A stretch of DNA of 46,549 nt from a virus, in the IMG/VR virus record IMGVR_UViG_3300050016_000026, positions 1 through 46,549 of that record. One strand, 5' to 3'. Position 1 is the stretch's first letter. Every line of letters starts with the position of its first letter. The position numbers and the translations under genes are program-made. Positions 8,286-15,824 of the stretch are shown one piece after another. The notes under the pieces are model-generated. The model searched no databases. It had not been told where the DNA came from and saw only the letters and a list, made by a program, of their open reading frames with translations.

Positions 8286-8939
8286 TTATGCCACCTCTCC
8301 AACCAAGTCAAGTGCCTTACACAAGGTGGAAGCTGGGACCACAATGGCAAACTCACCTGAAATTTGCATGGGCGTGGCAACCATCCCGACTAGGATGCCG
8401 ACCACCTTGCCAGAAGCGTTGAACACGGGGCCACCGCTGTTACCAGGGGCCACCGCGTCCTGAATGAAGTACACCTTGCGCCAGTCAGCCAGCTTAGTAG
8501 CTGTAGCCGGCTTAGAGGCTACGCGACCCCAGGTAGTCGTCTCACCCAGGATTAGGGGATAGCCTACCATGCTGACTTCATCCCCAATCGAGGGATCAGT
8601 ACACTCGATTGATGCCACTAGGGCGGGGACAGCCGCAGAAGTCTTCCAGATAGCCAGGTCGTTGACCTGATCAACCAGGACAGGCTTGCCATCCAGCTTG
8701 GTACCATCCTCAAGCACGGCCTGCAAATTACCCCCATCGACCACAACGTGGGCCGCGGTGACGAAGTAGCCATCGCCGATGTAGAACCCGGAACCGTGCC
8801 CAGCATCACCCTGGAACAAAACTGTGGGTCCAGGAATTACACTGATCACATTGTCGTCGTCAGCCGCTACTAGCTCGGGTGAGCATGAGGCTAACAGCAA
8901 AATGCTGGCGGGCACTGCCCACCTAATAAACCTATTCAT
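8286..8939 (-). CDS. Lipoprotein trypsin-like serine protease (HtrA-type catalytic domain)
   Basis: 217 residues from ATG at 8939; a GTG three bases upstream is an alternative, with GAGGGG at fitting distance for both. Residues 1-19 form a signal peptide with lipobox LASC (lipidated Cys19). The chymotrypsin-fold domain has a complete triad: His64 in TAAHVV, Asp94 in NDLAIWK and Ser168 in GNSGGPVF. There is no PDZ domain, unlike DegP. The protein should be anchored in the envelope, facing the periplasm. It lies in the replication operon, so it would be made early. Possible roles are cleavage of a receptor or envelope protein (superinfection exclusion) or envelope weakening; the sequence does not decide. 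Confidence 0.85.
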   Translation of the reverse strand: MNRFIRWAVPASILLLASCSPELVAADDDNVISVIPGPTVLFQGDAGHGSGFYIGDGYFVTAAHVVVDGGNLQAVLEDGTKLDGKPVLVDQVNDLAIWKTSAAVPALVASIECTDPSIGDEVSMVGYPLILGETTTWGRVASKPATATKLADWRKVYFIQDAVAPGNSGGPVFNASGKVVGILVGMVATPMQISGEFAIVVPASTLCKALDLVGEVA

Positions 8940-8952
8940 CACGGCATTCCCC

Positions 8953-10107
8953 TCACGTAGCCGGGTACATTTGACCCAGTGACTTGACCACTACAGCAGC
9001 TTTCTTGTCAGATGTCAAGGCTACGGTTAATCCAGTGTCAGGAATGTAGGCGTACTCCTTCACAAGTTCCTGGGCGAAGCCGCTGATCTTCTCCATCTGC
9101 GCCGGGGAACGTAGTTCACGCTCGGTGTACGCCTCGTCGCCGAAGCGGGTTGGGAACAGGGCCGCGGCCTCAGGCTTCCACACCCGGTCAGCCTTCTTGC
9201 GCACCAGCTTGATCCGTTCGAAGTCAGTAGCGCCAGCACTCAGGCGTCGGAAGGCTTCACCCTCGAGAGCCTTGATATACTGCTTGGCGTTTGCCAGCAG
9301 CGGGTAGTCGCGGTCGATGTCACTGTCCTTCAGGTCCACTATCTGCCGCGGGTCAGCATGGGCTACGGCGCCGAACAGGCCGACCATAAGGGGGCACACC
9401 AGCTTGGCTGGGCAGAAGATGCACCAGTCGCCTAGCTGCAGCCCCTTATCGTGCTGTGTGCGCACCATAGCCGGCTTCAGCGTGCCCTCGGCCCACGCTG
9501 TCAGGTCTTCCGCCGACAGTTCGAACGTGCGGACTACGGGACCGGCCCAGGTGATGCGCGGCTGTACGATGGTGCAGCGGACCCACTCCACCTCGGGGTG
9601 CAACAGGAGCATGCCGTAGGCGTAATACAGGGCCTGCGGGTTCCACTCCACATCGACGTAGACACCGGCTCCATACTTGAAGTCGATCACGTCGAGGATG
9701 ACATGATCTGTGTGCCCATCCTCGTTGTCGTTGGGTAGTCGGTCGGTACCGACAACTGCGAAGTCCACAGTGCCGAAGAAGCCGGGGTGGAACTCAGGCG
9801 CCGCCATCGGGTACTCAATGTAGGGAATACCGTATGAGCGGCGGACGCCACCGAGTGTGGTGAGGGGGCGGGCTACGTCGAGGAACACCTGGATGGCGTC
9901 CATCATTTCGGGATCATCAGCCACCTCCCAGGCATCGAGGTGTTCGGTGAGGCAGCGCGCTAGGGCAGCGTGGGCTTGGGTGCCCTCAGCGCGGTACTCG
10001 GGTTCAGCTTCCTCCTCCCACTTGAGGGTCTTGATCAAGGCGACGGAGCCGGGACAATTCATCCACCTATGTGCGCCCGAGGCGCCAGTGTCGCTATGGC
10101 CGGTCAT
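8953..10107 (-). CDS. Cas4/RecB-like PD-(D/E)XK nuclease (DUF2800)
   Basis: 384 residues. An N-terminal HRWMNCPGS (Cys18) and a later CIFCPAKLVC cluster (Cys229, Cys232, Cys238) would ligate a 4Fe-4S cluster, as in Cas4 and AddB. Nuclease residues fit EGTQAH at 41-46, GTVD (Asp115), DFK (Asp142, Lys144) and Gln158. This is the DUF2800 family, common in phage replication modules beside DUF2815. It would act as a recombination exonuclease partnered with the ssDNA-binding protein. It has a strong leader with AAAGGAG and a start 10 nt from the protease gene's opposite side. The C-terminal 130 residues are helical. Confidence 0.82.
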   Translation of the reverse strand: MTGHSDTGASGAHRWMNCPGSVALIKTLKWEEEAEPEYRAEGTQAHAALARCLTEHLDAWEVADDPEMMDAIQVFLDVARPLTTLGGVRRSYGIPYIEYPMAAPEFHPGFFGTVDFAVVGTDRLPNDNEDGHTDHVILDVIDFKYGAGVYVDVEWNPQALYYAYGMLLLHPEVEWVRCTIVQPRITWAGPVVRTFELSAEDLTAWAEGTLKPAMVRTQHDKGLQLGDWCIFCPAKLVCPLMVGLFGAVAHADPRQIVDLKDSDIDRDYPLLANAKQYIKALEGEAFRRLSAGATDFERIKLVRKKADRVWKPEAAALFPTRFGDEAYTERELRSPAQMEKISGFAQELVKEYAYIPDTGLTVALTSDKKAAVVVKSLGQMYPAT

Positions 10108-10130
10108 GGTAGTTCTCCTTTGGTAAGCGC

Positions 10131-10170
10131 GGCCGGCAGAGGCCTTCTAGGGGCTATCACTCTGCCGGCC
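10131..10170. other. GC-rich intergenic hairpin
   Basis: Perfect 10-bp inverted repeat GGCCGGCAGA / TCTGCCGGCC with a 20-nt loop in the 92-nt gap upstream of the DUF2800 gene. No U-tract adjoins it. The remaining bases of the gap hold only the leader with AAAGGAG. Confidence 0.55.
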
Positions 10171-10199
10171 AGGAGGTTTCCCGTTTCGAGCGGGCGCTC

Positions 10200-10781
10200 C
10201 TACTTCAGTTCAGCGAGCTTCTTGACGAACAAAGCACGAAGCTCGGGGGTAGTCAAGCCCGTCAATCCGACATTGGGCTGTCCGTGAACCTCGGCGAGCA
10301 ACTGGCGAACCCGAAGGCCACCATTGTCACCGAGCTTGCGGGCTACGACATTGCACTGGGTGCTGATGTCCTTGTCGGATATGACCGGCAGGACTTCCTT
10401 ATCGGTCAAGAAGTCTTCCTCAATCTCAACCGACGAGGATGGCGCCGTAGTGGTAGCTCCACCAATCGGAACCTCCTCGGATTGAGCCTTCTGGAAAGCT
10501 GCCTGCTCCTCAGAGTGTTTCTCGGCCTTGGTCTTGCCCTTCTTCGGCTCCTTGACGACAGTCTTGGCAGCGATTGCCGTAACCTGCTCGTCGGTAAGAG
10601 CAGCGTCCGAATTGGGGGACGGTGCGCCTAGGAGCTTGGCGACTGCGTTTAGGGCAATTCCTTGGGCCAACGCCAAATCATCGGCCGCATCGAAGCTGAT
10701 AGTAGCCTCAGCCTTGGCACTGTTGTAGTCACCCAGGTTCTTGGTGCGACCGTAAGTGACGCTTCCACCTTGAATTGACAT
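10200..10781 (-). CDS. Hypothetical early protein, acidic middle region
   Basis: 193 residues from the ATG at 10781, which has AAGGAG at good spacing; a longer in-frame start lies across the hairpin and is rejected. The N-terminus (about 1-60) is beta-rich with GSVTYGRTKN, a pattern I associate with uncharacterised phage replication-region proteins. A Lys-rich stretch at about 80-95 is followed by a Ser/Thr/Glu linker and a helical C-terminal domain (about 125-193). Its position next to the nuclease and SSB genes suggests a DNA-metabolism accessory. It ends in TAG. Confidence 0.7.
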   Translation of the reverse strand: MSIQGGSVTYGRTKNLGDYNSAKAEATISFDAADDLALAQGIALNAVAKLLGAPSPNSDAALTDEQVTAIAAKTVVKEPKKGKTKAEKHSEEQAAFQKAQSEEVPIGGATTTAPSSSVEIEEDFLTDKEVLPVISDKDISTQCNVVARKLGDNGGLRVRQLLAEVHGQPNVGLTGLTTPELRALFVKKLAELK

Positions 10782-10807
10782 GGTAATTCTCCTTGTTGTT
10801 GTCAGGT

Positions 10808-10841
10808 GACCGGCTTGGCTTAGACTACCACCAAGCCGGTC
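10808..10841. other. GC-rich intergenic hairpin
   Basis: Perfect 11-bp inverted repeat GACCGGCTTGG / CCAAGCCGGTC with a 12-nt loop, 12 nt after the stop of the upstream gene. The downstream early-strand sequence is A/C-rich rather than U-rich. Confidence 0.6.
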
Positions 10842-10853
10842 GGGCACGTACCT

Positions 10854-11087
10854 CTACGCGCCGGTTGTTGGTTGCGGGACTGCTGCGGGAGCAGGCACCA
10901 GCGTAAGAGCCGCGGCATCAGCCGAAGCAATAGCGGGTGTTGCACTGACGACCTGTGTGGCTGCAATCTGCTTGATGCCTATGGCAACGATCAGGTCATG
11001 GATGGCAGTGGCGACTTCCTCGCTCACGTAAGCCTTGAGCTTCGAGAATGCGGCCTCCACTGCGGCGATGTCTGTTTGAACGGTCAT
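10854..11087 (-). CDS. Small Ala-rich hypothetical protein
   Basis: 77 residues from the ATG at 11087, which follows AAGGAG; a longer start has no support. The first 45 residues form an amphipathic helical region. The rest is low-complexity Ala/Pro/Val/Thr and probably disordered. No family recognised. It ends in TAG before the hairpin at 10808-10841 and follows a 250-nt gap. Confidence 0.6.
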   Translation of the reverse strand: MTVQTDIAAVEAAFSKLKAYVSEEVATAIHDLIVAIGIKQIAATQVVSATPAIASADAAALTLVPAPAAVPQPTTGA

Positions 11088-11337
11088 GCTACTCTCCTTG
11101 GTTAGAGGTTGCCGCGGGTATGGTAACCCCAGGAACCTCGCGATGTTCCTTGCTTTGAGGGGTCCCAATCACCGACTGGCCCTCACCGGCCCTGCCGGCA
11201 GCAACTTCAACACACCTTCCCTTCCTAAGCTCCCTGGTACCCACCTAAGGGTCTACTGCTGCGCCAGGGTCACCTCTTGGATCACATCGGTTGGCGTTTG
11301 TCAATAGCCGCCAAATAGGTGGGGTGGACAGCCTGGA
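11088..11337. other. 250-nt early-strand gap without a supported gene
   Basis: This stretch holds the leader of the 77-residue gene, short imperfect inverted repeats (GAGGTT/AACCTC near 11105-11140; CCCTGG/CCAGGG near 11231-11268) and the first copy of a 56-bp tandem repeat. I see no reading frame with a credible start, no tRNA and no convincing promoter. The TTGACA-like boxes inside the 56-bp repeat lack a matching -10. Confidence 0.6.
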
Positions 11338-11390
11338 TCACATCGGTTGGCGTTTGTCAATAGCCGCCAAATAGGTGGGGTGGACAGCCT
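11279..11390. repeat. 56-bp tandem duplication (two identical copies)
   Basis: Copies 11279-11334 and 11335-11390 are identical by eye, followed by four bases of a third (GGAT). The unit is not a multiple of three. The second copy encodes the C-terminus of the 69-residue gene, whose TGA falls at the copy boundary, so the first copy is untranslated. This looks like a recent duplication just beyond a stop codon. Confidence 0.9.
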
Positions 11391-11547
11391 GGATGCGCTG
11401 CACATGCTTCTTCTTCTTCTTCTCACCATCCACCCAGCGCCACACCTTGTGGACTATCTGCTTGAGGCCAGCCAGGCGCCAGGCGCGGATGCCGGTCTTG
11501 CGGACTGCATTGCGGCGGGCGCCGCGATAGCTACTCTCCGAACGCAT
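11338..11547 (-). CDS. Small very basic hypothetical protein
   Basis: 69 residues with high Arg/Lys content, including a run of five lysines near residue 45. This suits nucleic-acid binding. The ATG at 11547 has AGGAG about 8 nt upstream. It overlaps the preceding 46-residue membrane gene by 17 nt. Its last 17 codons lie in the second copy of the 56-bp duplication. No family recognised. Confidence 0.55.
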   Translation of the reverse strand: MRSESSYRGARRNAVRKTGIRAWRLAGLKQIVHKVWRWVDGEKKKKKHVQRIQAVHPTYLAAIDKRQPM

Positions 11548-11671
11548 TGTCGAGGCTCCTGTTCAGGTTGGCGTACAGGCCGGTGACGTAGTGCTGGGCC
11601 TGGGTCCCAATGTAGACGGCCAGCGTCATCGACAGCGCGATGATCATTGCGTAGGCGACTAGAGTTCTCAT
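11531..11671 (-). CDS. Small single-pass membrane protein
   Basis: This 46-residue frame begins at an ATG overlapping the helicase stop (ATGA) and ends in TAG inside the next gene. Residues 4-21 form a hydrophobic helix rich in Met, Ala, Leu and Ile. The rest is polar and ends FGE. The ATGA coupling and clear membrane segment support it as a gene. Function unknown; small early phage membrane proteins often alter host membrane functions or exclude other phages. Confidence 0.55.
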   Translation of the reverse strand: MRTLVAYAMIIALSMTLAVYIGTQAQHYVTGLYANLNRSLDNAFGE

Positions 11672-13308
11672 AGTATTTTCCTATCGAGCACTTTATCCGT
11701 GGTCTGGTACTTCTTCAATGCCGTGGCGAGGATGCGTTCAGCGACTGAGCCCTCGACCACGAAGATGTCTCCCTGCACAGTACGCGTTTGCCCGCCCCTG
11801 TCAAGCCTGTCGAAAGCCTGCACGTTATTGCCGGCTACCCAGTCGGGCTCAGCGATCAGCGCGTGCCAAGCGATGTGCTGCAGGTCGTCGGTGCCTATGC
11901 CCAGGGTCATCATGTTGCCCATGATGATTTTCTTGCTGGGGTCCTTGATGAACCGCTTGACCTTCTGCGCCTTATCGCCGGCGCCCATCACACGGCAGAC
12001 CCCGTGGTGAGCCAGTCGCTTCTCGAGGATGTTCAGCACCTCGATGTGCCATGCGAACAGCACCAGCTTATCTTCGCCGCCGTCGATCAGCATGTTGATG
12101 TGTTCGGCGACACCCGGCGCCATAGCCAGGCCCATCTCGAGCCTGACGGTGGACATCTCACCGAAGATGTCGGCGTGCCGGCCCTTCAATGTCTCCGGGT
12201 CGATGTCGAGTAGCTGCTCCTTGTCGAGCGCCATCTTGCAGGAGCCGGTGGGCTCGAGCTTGATCAGGTCGTAGACCGGCATCTTCAACTGCGTCATCAC
12301 CTCGCGCTTGAGGTGACGCGTCATGAAGTTAGTGCGCAGGCGGGCCTGAAGTTCCCAATGGCGCCCCGAGCGCTCGTCGTTGTAGGTGACCAGCTTAGTC
12401 TTGCCGGTCAAGGGGTCCATCTTTTGAACTGAAACCTGCGCCGAGGGGTTGAACCGCTCTTTGAAACGGTCTTCTGACACCCAATCAATACTTTCAAAAC
12501 AGAGGCCGCGAGCAAGCGTGTAAGCCTCACGTGGACGATTGGGTAGGGGAGTTCCAGTGAGAGCAATAATGTGGTCTGCTCGGCTGGCGATAGCTGCGAA
12601 TAGAGGAGCATCACCTCCTCCGAATATTGCTTGAGTTCTGGCTCGGTCAACACCTTTGAGATAGTGGGCTTCATCCAGAATGAGTAGGTCATAGTGGTTA
12701 GCTGCAAGAGCGCTACCGATACCCTGAGTTCGGGCGAGGTCGTAGCTGACAACTGTCCAGTGCGCATGGGGGTTCACTCCTTGGGTGCCATTGTCTATTT
12801 GGTGAATGGTGTAGGGCCACGGCAATGTCGTCCACTGATTAATACGCTCCACCCACTGCACCCTTATTGAAGCCGGAACGATACATAAAACACGTTGGGC
12901 CTGTATTTCGTTGGCGTAGACGATTGCCACCTCGGTCTTTCCGAGCCCTGGCTGATCACCGACGAGGGTGTTGGTGCGCGGGCGGATGTAGTCCAGGTCG
13001 GCCACCTGGAAGCCCCATAACTCCTTGTCATAGGGTACAGGGTAGTGGCCGGTGCCGACAGAGGTCTGCGATAGCTCTATCTGCCGCAGGAGGTGAGCTA
13101 GGTTTGCTTTGGCTCGGGCGGTACCGTACTTGGGAGCGAATAGCGCAGCCGCATACGGTTCATGGGTGACGAGTACCGCACTACTAGCAGTGGTCGCAGT
13201 GTCGGATAGGTCGAGGCCGTGCTCCTTGATAAGGCGGTCGACATCCGCTTCACCGCGGCCAACGCGGAGCCAGTAGGCACCAGTACTCGGGTTCCAGTCA
13301 AGTATCAC
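11668..13308 (-). CDS. SNF2-family DNA helicase/translocase
   Basis: 546 residues starting at GTG 13308, which overlaps the TGA of the upstream gene (GTGA). Motifs run in order: Q-type WGFQ near 98, Walker A GDQPGLGKT at 117-125, DEAH at 212-215, LTGTP at 250-254, and a C-terminal QAFDRLDRGGQT resembling SNF2 motif VI. It resembles the SMARCAL1/HARP-like phage helicases, which remodel forks or anneal strands rather than unwind processively. It would act at the phage replication fork with the RepA-type ATPase. The N-terminal 90 residues are a separate small domain. Confidence 0.9.
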   Translation of the reverse strand: MILDWNPSTGAYWLRVGRGEADVDRLIKEHGLDLSDTATTASSAVLVTHEPYAAALFAPKYGTARAKANLAHLLRQIELSQTSVGTGHYPVPYDKELWGFQVADLDYIRPRTNTLVGDQPGLGKTEVAIVYANEIQAQRVLCIVPASIRVQWVERINQWTTLPWPYTIHQIDNGTQGVNPHAHWTVVSYDLARTQGIGSALAANHYDLLILDEAHYLKGVDRARTQAIFGGGDAPLFAAIASRADHIIALTGTPLPNRPREAYTLARGLCFESIDWVSEDRFKERFNPSAQVSVQKMDPLTGKTKLVTYNDERSGRHWELQARLRTNFMTRHLKREVMTQLKMPVYDLIKLEPTGSCKMALDKEQLLDIDPETLKGRHADIFGEMSTVRLEMGLAMAPGVAEHINMLIDGGEDKLVLFAWHIEVLNILEKRLAHHGVCRVMGAGDKAQKVKRFIKDPSKKIIMGNMMTLGIGTDDLQHIAWHALIAEPDWVAGNNVQAFDRLDRGGQTRTVQGDIFVVEGSVAERILATALKKYQTTDKVLDRKIL

Positions 13309-13715
13309 CTGTGAGCCCAGCGGTAGATATGCGGCAGGATGGGAATGTCCTTAGCTTCATCCTCAAGGATGCGCCGACACACGTTGATCTTGGCACGCGC
13401 GAGCCCAGCACGCAATACAGGTACACCTTCATGGCGCATGACATGGATGGCGTAAAGCTCAGCCTCATACTCTTCGACGTGCGCAGGCGGATTGTCCTTG
13501 TGATGCTTGATGCGGACGTGTCCAACTTCATGCAAGAAAAGTTGCAACCACCACCGATTTGTCACCGGTAGGTCCATGACAATTTCCTTGCGCTCGGCAT
13601 GCGCGTAGGCCCAATAACGTGTCAAACCACTGAAGGCAATGCGCAGCTTCCATCCCCGCGGGAGGTGCCGGCGCACGATGCCGTCAATCTGCTTCTGATT
13701 TATCGAATGTGACAT
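13305..13715 (-). CDS. HExxH metallopeptidase-like protein
   Basis: 136 residues from the ATG at 13715; a longer start has less support. HEVGH at 62-66 is a zinc-peptidase motif, and Glu84 or Glu86 could be the third ligand. The size and HExxH-x17-E spacing recall SprT-like or minimal gluzincin folds found in phages, but no zinc-ribbon is seen. It is coupled to the SNF2 helicase (GTGA), and SprT/Spartan proteins act on DNA-protein crosslinks, so a DNA-linked protease role is attractive but unproven. Confidence 0.65.
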   Translation of the reverse strand: MSHSINQKQIDGIVRRHLPRGWKLRIAFSGLTRYWAYAHAERKEIVMDLPVTNRWWLQLFLHEVGHVRIKHHKDNPPAHVEEYEAELYAIHVMRHEGVPVLRAGLARAKINVCRRILEDEAKDIPILPHIYRWAHR

Positions 13716-13866
13716 GAAGGCCCTCTCCTTCTCGGGCTTCATCGAACTCGGCGTCCACTGCATACTCGTGACCGTAGGCATTCTCCTCCTTACGAACACG
13801 GGTTGCAAGTAAATTCACAATCTGCTTTGGGGTCCGCTTCTTCGGCGGCTTCTTCTTAACTGAAAT
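13684..13866 (-). CDS. Probable small basic protein with non-standard start
   Basis: An open frame of 60 codons fills the gap between the ATPase and metallopeptidase genes. It overlaps the ATPase end by 11 nt and the peptidase start by 32 nt. It has a protein-like composition: a KKKPPKKRTPKQ start, a helical middle, then an acidic end. No ATG, GTG or TTG stands near its beginning. An ATT at 13866 has GGAAG 6 nt upstream; a GTG lies further in. It could instead be reached by a frameshift from the ATPase gene. The coding nature is likely, the start is not known. Confidence 0.4.
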   Translation of the reverse strand: MSVKKKPPKKRTPKQIVNLLATRVRKEENAYGHEYAVDAEFDEAREGEGLHVTFDKSEAD

Positions 13867-15259
13867 CTTCGTCTTCCTTCTCTACGCTTTCAGGGATGTA
13901 CCAGGTACGCTTGCCGCCATCGTCACCCTGCTCGAACACATAGTCAGCGAACAATTTCTTAACCCCTCGATTGAGGGCCTGGGTCACCGTGTTGATTTGA
14001 GGCAGTTCAGGATTGTCCGACACCATCTGCTCAGCCAAAGCCTTGGTAAGCACAGGCTTGCCCTTCCACAGGTGCCCGAGCGCGATGTGGATGGCGGTGC
14101 GGTTGACGCCGTTGCTGTTGCCCTTGCCCGCCTCAGACCATGCCAGTACTTCGCCGTATGGCGTAGCCACGACTGCAATGTAGAATGGTGTACTCTCGAA
14201 CCCACGATCCTGACGAGTGAACAGGCGAGCGTCACCCACCTCCGAAAGGTTTGAGTTGGTGTCGAAGTTGCCTTCGGCTGAGTTGTTGCCGCGTAGCCCG
14301 CGGCTGGCATCCTTGCCTACGTGGGCAATCGTCCAGCAGGAGCAGTTGAAGACGCGCATAATCTCTCGCGTCAGGTCCTCGTAGAGGTTCATGGTGGCGG
14401 CACTGTTCTCGTCGTTGGCGCCGAGGGCTCGGGACATGGTGTCGACGATGATCAGCGCCGGCCGCGTGGTCCCTATCTTGGCGCGGATAGCGTCGACGTA
14501 GGACTGTAGCTCAGTGGGGTTGCCAATCGGCGGCACCTTGGGGACGTAGAACCAATTGTCTTTGACGTTGGCGCGCTCTAGCTTGCGAGCCTTCAGCCAG
14601 GCGTTGACGCGCTTCGACAGGAAGCTGGTGCCTTCACCCGACAGGTAGACCACGGGGCCCGAGCGCAGAACCTTGTACTTATCCAGCACGGGGATACCGG
14701 CGCAGATCGATAGCGCCACCTCGAGGGTGAACAGGCTCTTGCCCTTCTTCGGCGGCCCGTAGATCACGAAGTTTTCGTCTTCGCTGACGATGTTTTCGAC
14801 AAGCCAGGTCGGCGGCGGCTGCGAGAGGGTTTCGTCGATGTCCCAGACCGGGATAAGGTCCGAAGGTCGGGCAGTGGATGCGGCGACGGTCGTGTAGATT
14901 TCTCCAAGCACGACCGGCTTAACTCCTGCAGCCGAAAGGCCGGTATATCCGCCATCACGAGCAAGGTGCAGAAGCGATCCATATCCCAAACCACCTTCTT
15001 TCGGTGGCATCGTGCGCCAGATCGTATCGAGGTCACCGTGGTACGCCTTGTCGATTTTGTCTTTGAGGAGGTCATAGCGGGCACCATCCCTTCCTGAGTT
15101 GGTATTTTGAACGGCAGCTATCAGATCACGCCAACCTGTGCGATTAGTCGGCTTGATATGCTCCAACAGTGTGACCAGGTGATCCCACGCCACAGGAGCG
15201 CCGACGAGGGGCGACACCTCGATGGGCGGCAGATCAGGGAGGTTATCGTAGACGCTCAA
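13856..15259 (-). CDS. RepA-like AAA ATPase / replicative helicase with PriCT-like N-terminus
   Basis: 467 residues starting at TTG 15259, within the end of the primase gene. Residues 25-108 resemble a primase C-terminal (PriCT-2-like) helical domain. The RecA-type core has Walker A GPPKKGKS at 168-175 and Walker B LIIVD at 269-273, as in RSF1010 RepA-like hexameric helicases. The C-terminal 100 residues look like a winged helix. With the separate primase just upstream it would form a split primase-helicase. It is the best candidate for the replicative helicase; no DnaB-type protein is visible. Confidence 0.82.
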   Translation of the reverse strand: MSVYDNLPDLPPIEVSPLVGAPVAWDHLVTLLEHIKPTNRTGWRDLIAAVQNTNSGRDGARYDLLKDKIDKAYHGDLDTIWRTMPPKEGGLGYGSLLHLARDGGYTGLSAAGVKPVVLGEIYTTVAASTARPSDLIPVWDIDETLSQPPPTWLVENIVSEDENFVIYGPPKKGKSLFTLEVALSICAGIPVLDKYKVLRSGPVVYLSGEGTSFLSKRVNAWLKARKLERANVKDNWFYVPKVPPIGNPTELQSYVDAIRAKIGTTRPALIIVDTMSRALGANDENSAATMNLYEDLTREIMRVFNCSCWTIAHVGKDASRGLRGNNSAEGNFDTNSNLSEVGDARLFTRQDRGFESTPFYIAVVATPYGEVLAWSEAGKGNSNGVNRTAIHIALGHLWKGKPVLTKALAEQMVSDNPELPQINTVTQALNRGVKKLFADYVFEQGDDGGKRTWYIPESVEKEDEDFS

Positions 15260-15824
15260 AGGTCACCAGCTTGGGTTCAGCTTTCAAATGATTGGTACCA
15301 GGTAGCCTCAGAATGCGCGACAGATTGCAGACCGCGGGATCACTGCCATACTTGGCAATGATGCGCCGGCAGACCGGCTTGAACTCTTTAAGCGGAAAGT
15401 CTTGGGTCACCTTCCACAGGGCTTGACCGCGGCCGGGACTGGTATGCACCAGCAGATCGGGCAACGTGTGCCACTCAGTGGGTATGCCGTGATCGAAGTC
15501 GGCGGGGATGGCGCGCACGCGCAGCACATCGTAGTCGTGGGCATAGGTGACGCCTTCGGCCACCTCATTCAGGAAATAGAAACAGGCGTAGCCATCAACT
15601 TGCCGCTCTAAGATGGTATCCCATGCTTGGTCGATGGTGTCAGAGAACTCATGAGCGTATGAACTCTTTACGCGGTCGTGGATCATGCGGAAGCGGAGGG
15701 GCAAGTCGGCCCCTCCGGTTATTGCTTCAGCGAAGGCTTTGGCTATCGCCTTATTAGGTACCAAGGCCGCGTTCCACGTTCGAACGATAGGGCCGCTTGC
15801 CCATAGTCTTTTCAACCATGTCAT
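15243..15824 (-). CDS. Archaeo-eukaryotic-type primase (RepB-like)
   Basis: 193 residues as drawn from ATG 15824. The catalytic region shows ADFDHG with Asp109 and Asp111 as the metal-binding pair, HTSPGRGQALW at 127-137 as the nucleotide-binding strand, and LPGTNH at 174-179, a frequent AEP C-terminal motif. It would synthesise primers for the phage polymerase. It overlaps the upstream gene by 71 nt, so the true start may be an internal codon before about residue 25; the catalytic core is unaffected. The ATG lies inside a 46-bp repeat. Confidence 0.8.
   Translation of the reverse strand: MTWLKRLWASGPIVRTWNAALVPNKAIAKAFAEAITGGADLPLRFRMIHDRVKSSYAHEFSDTIDQAWDTILERQVDGYACFYFLNEVAEGVTYAHDYDVLRVRAIPADFDHGIPTEWHTLPDLLVHTSPGRGQALWKVTQDFPLKEFKPVCRRIIAKYGSDPAVCNLSRILRLPGTNHLKAEPKLVTFERLR

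Noticed and set aside
11299-11360. Promoters inside the 56-bp repeat
   Set aside because: A TTGACA occurs on the - strand in both copies, but nothing like a -10 box lies 15-19 nt downstream.
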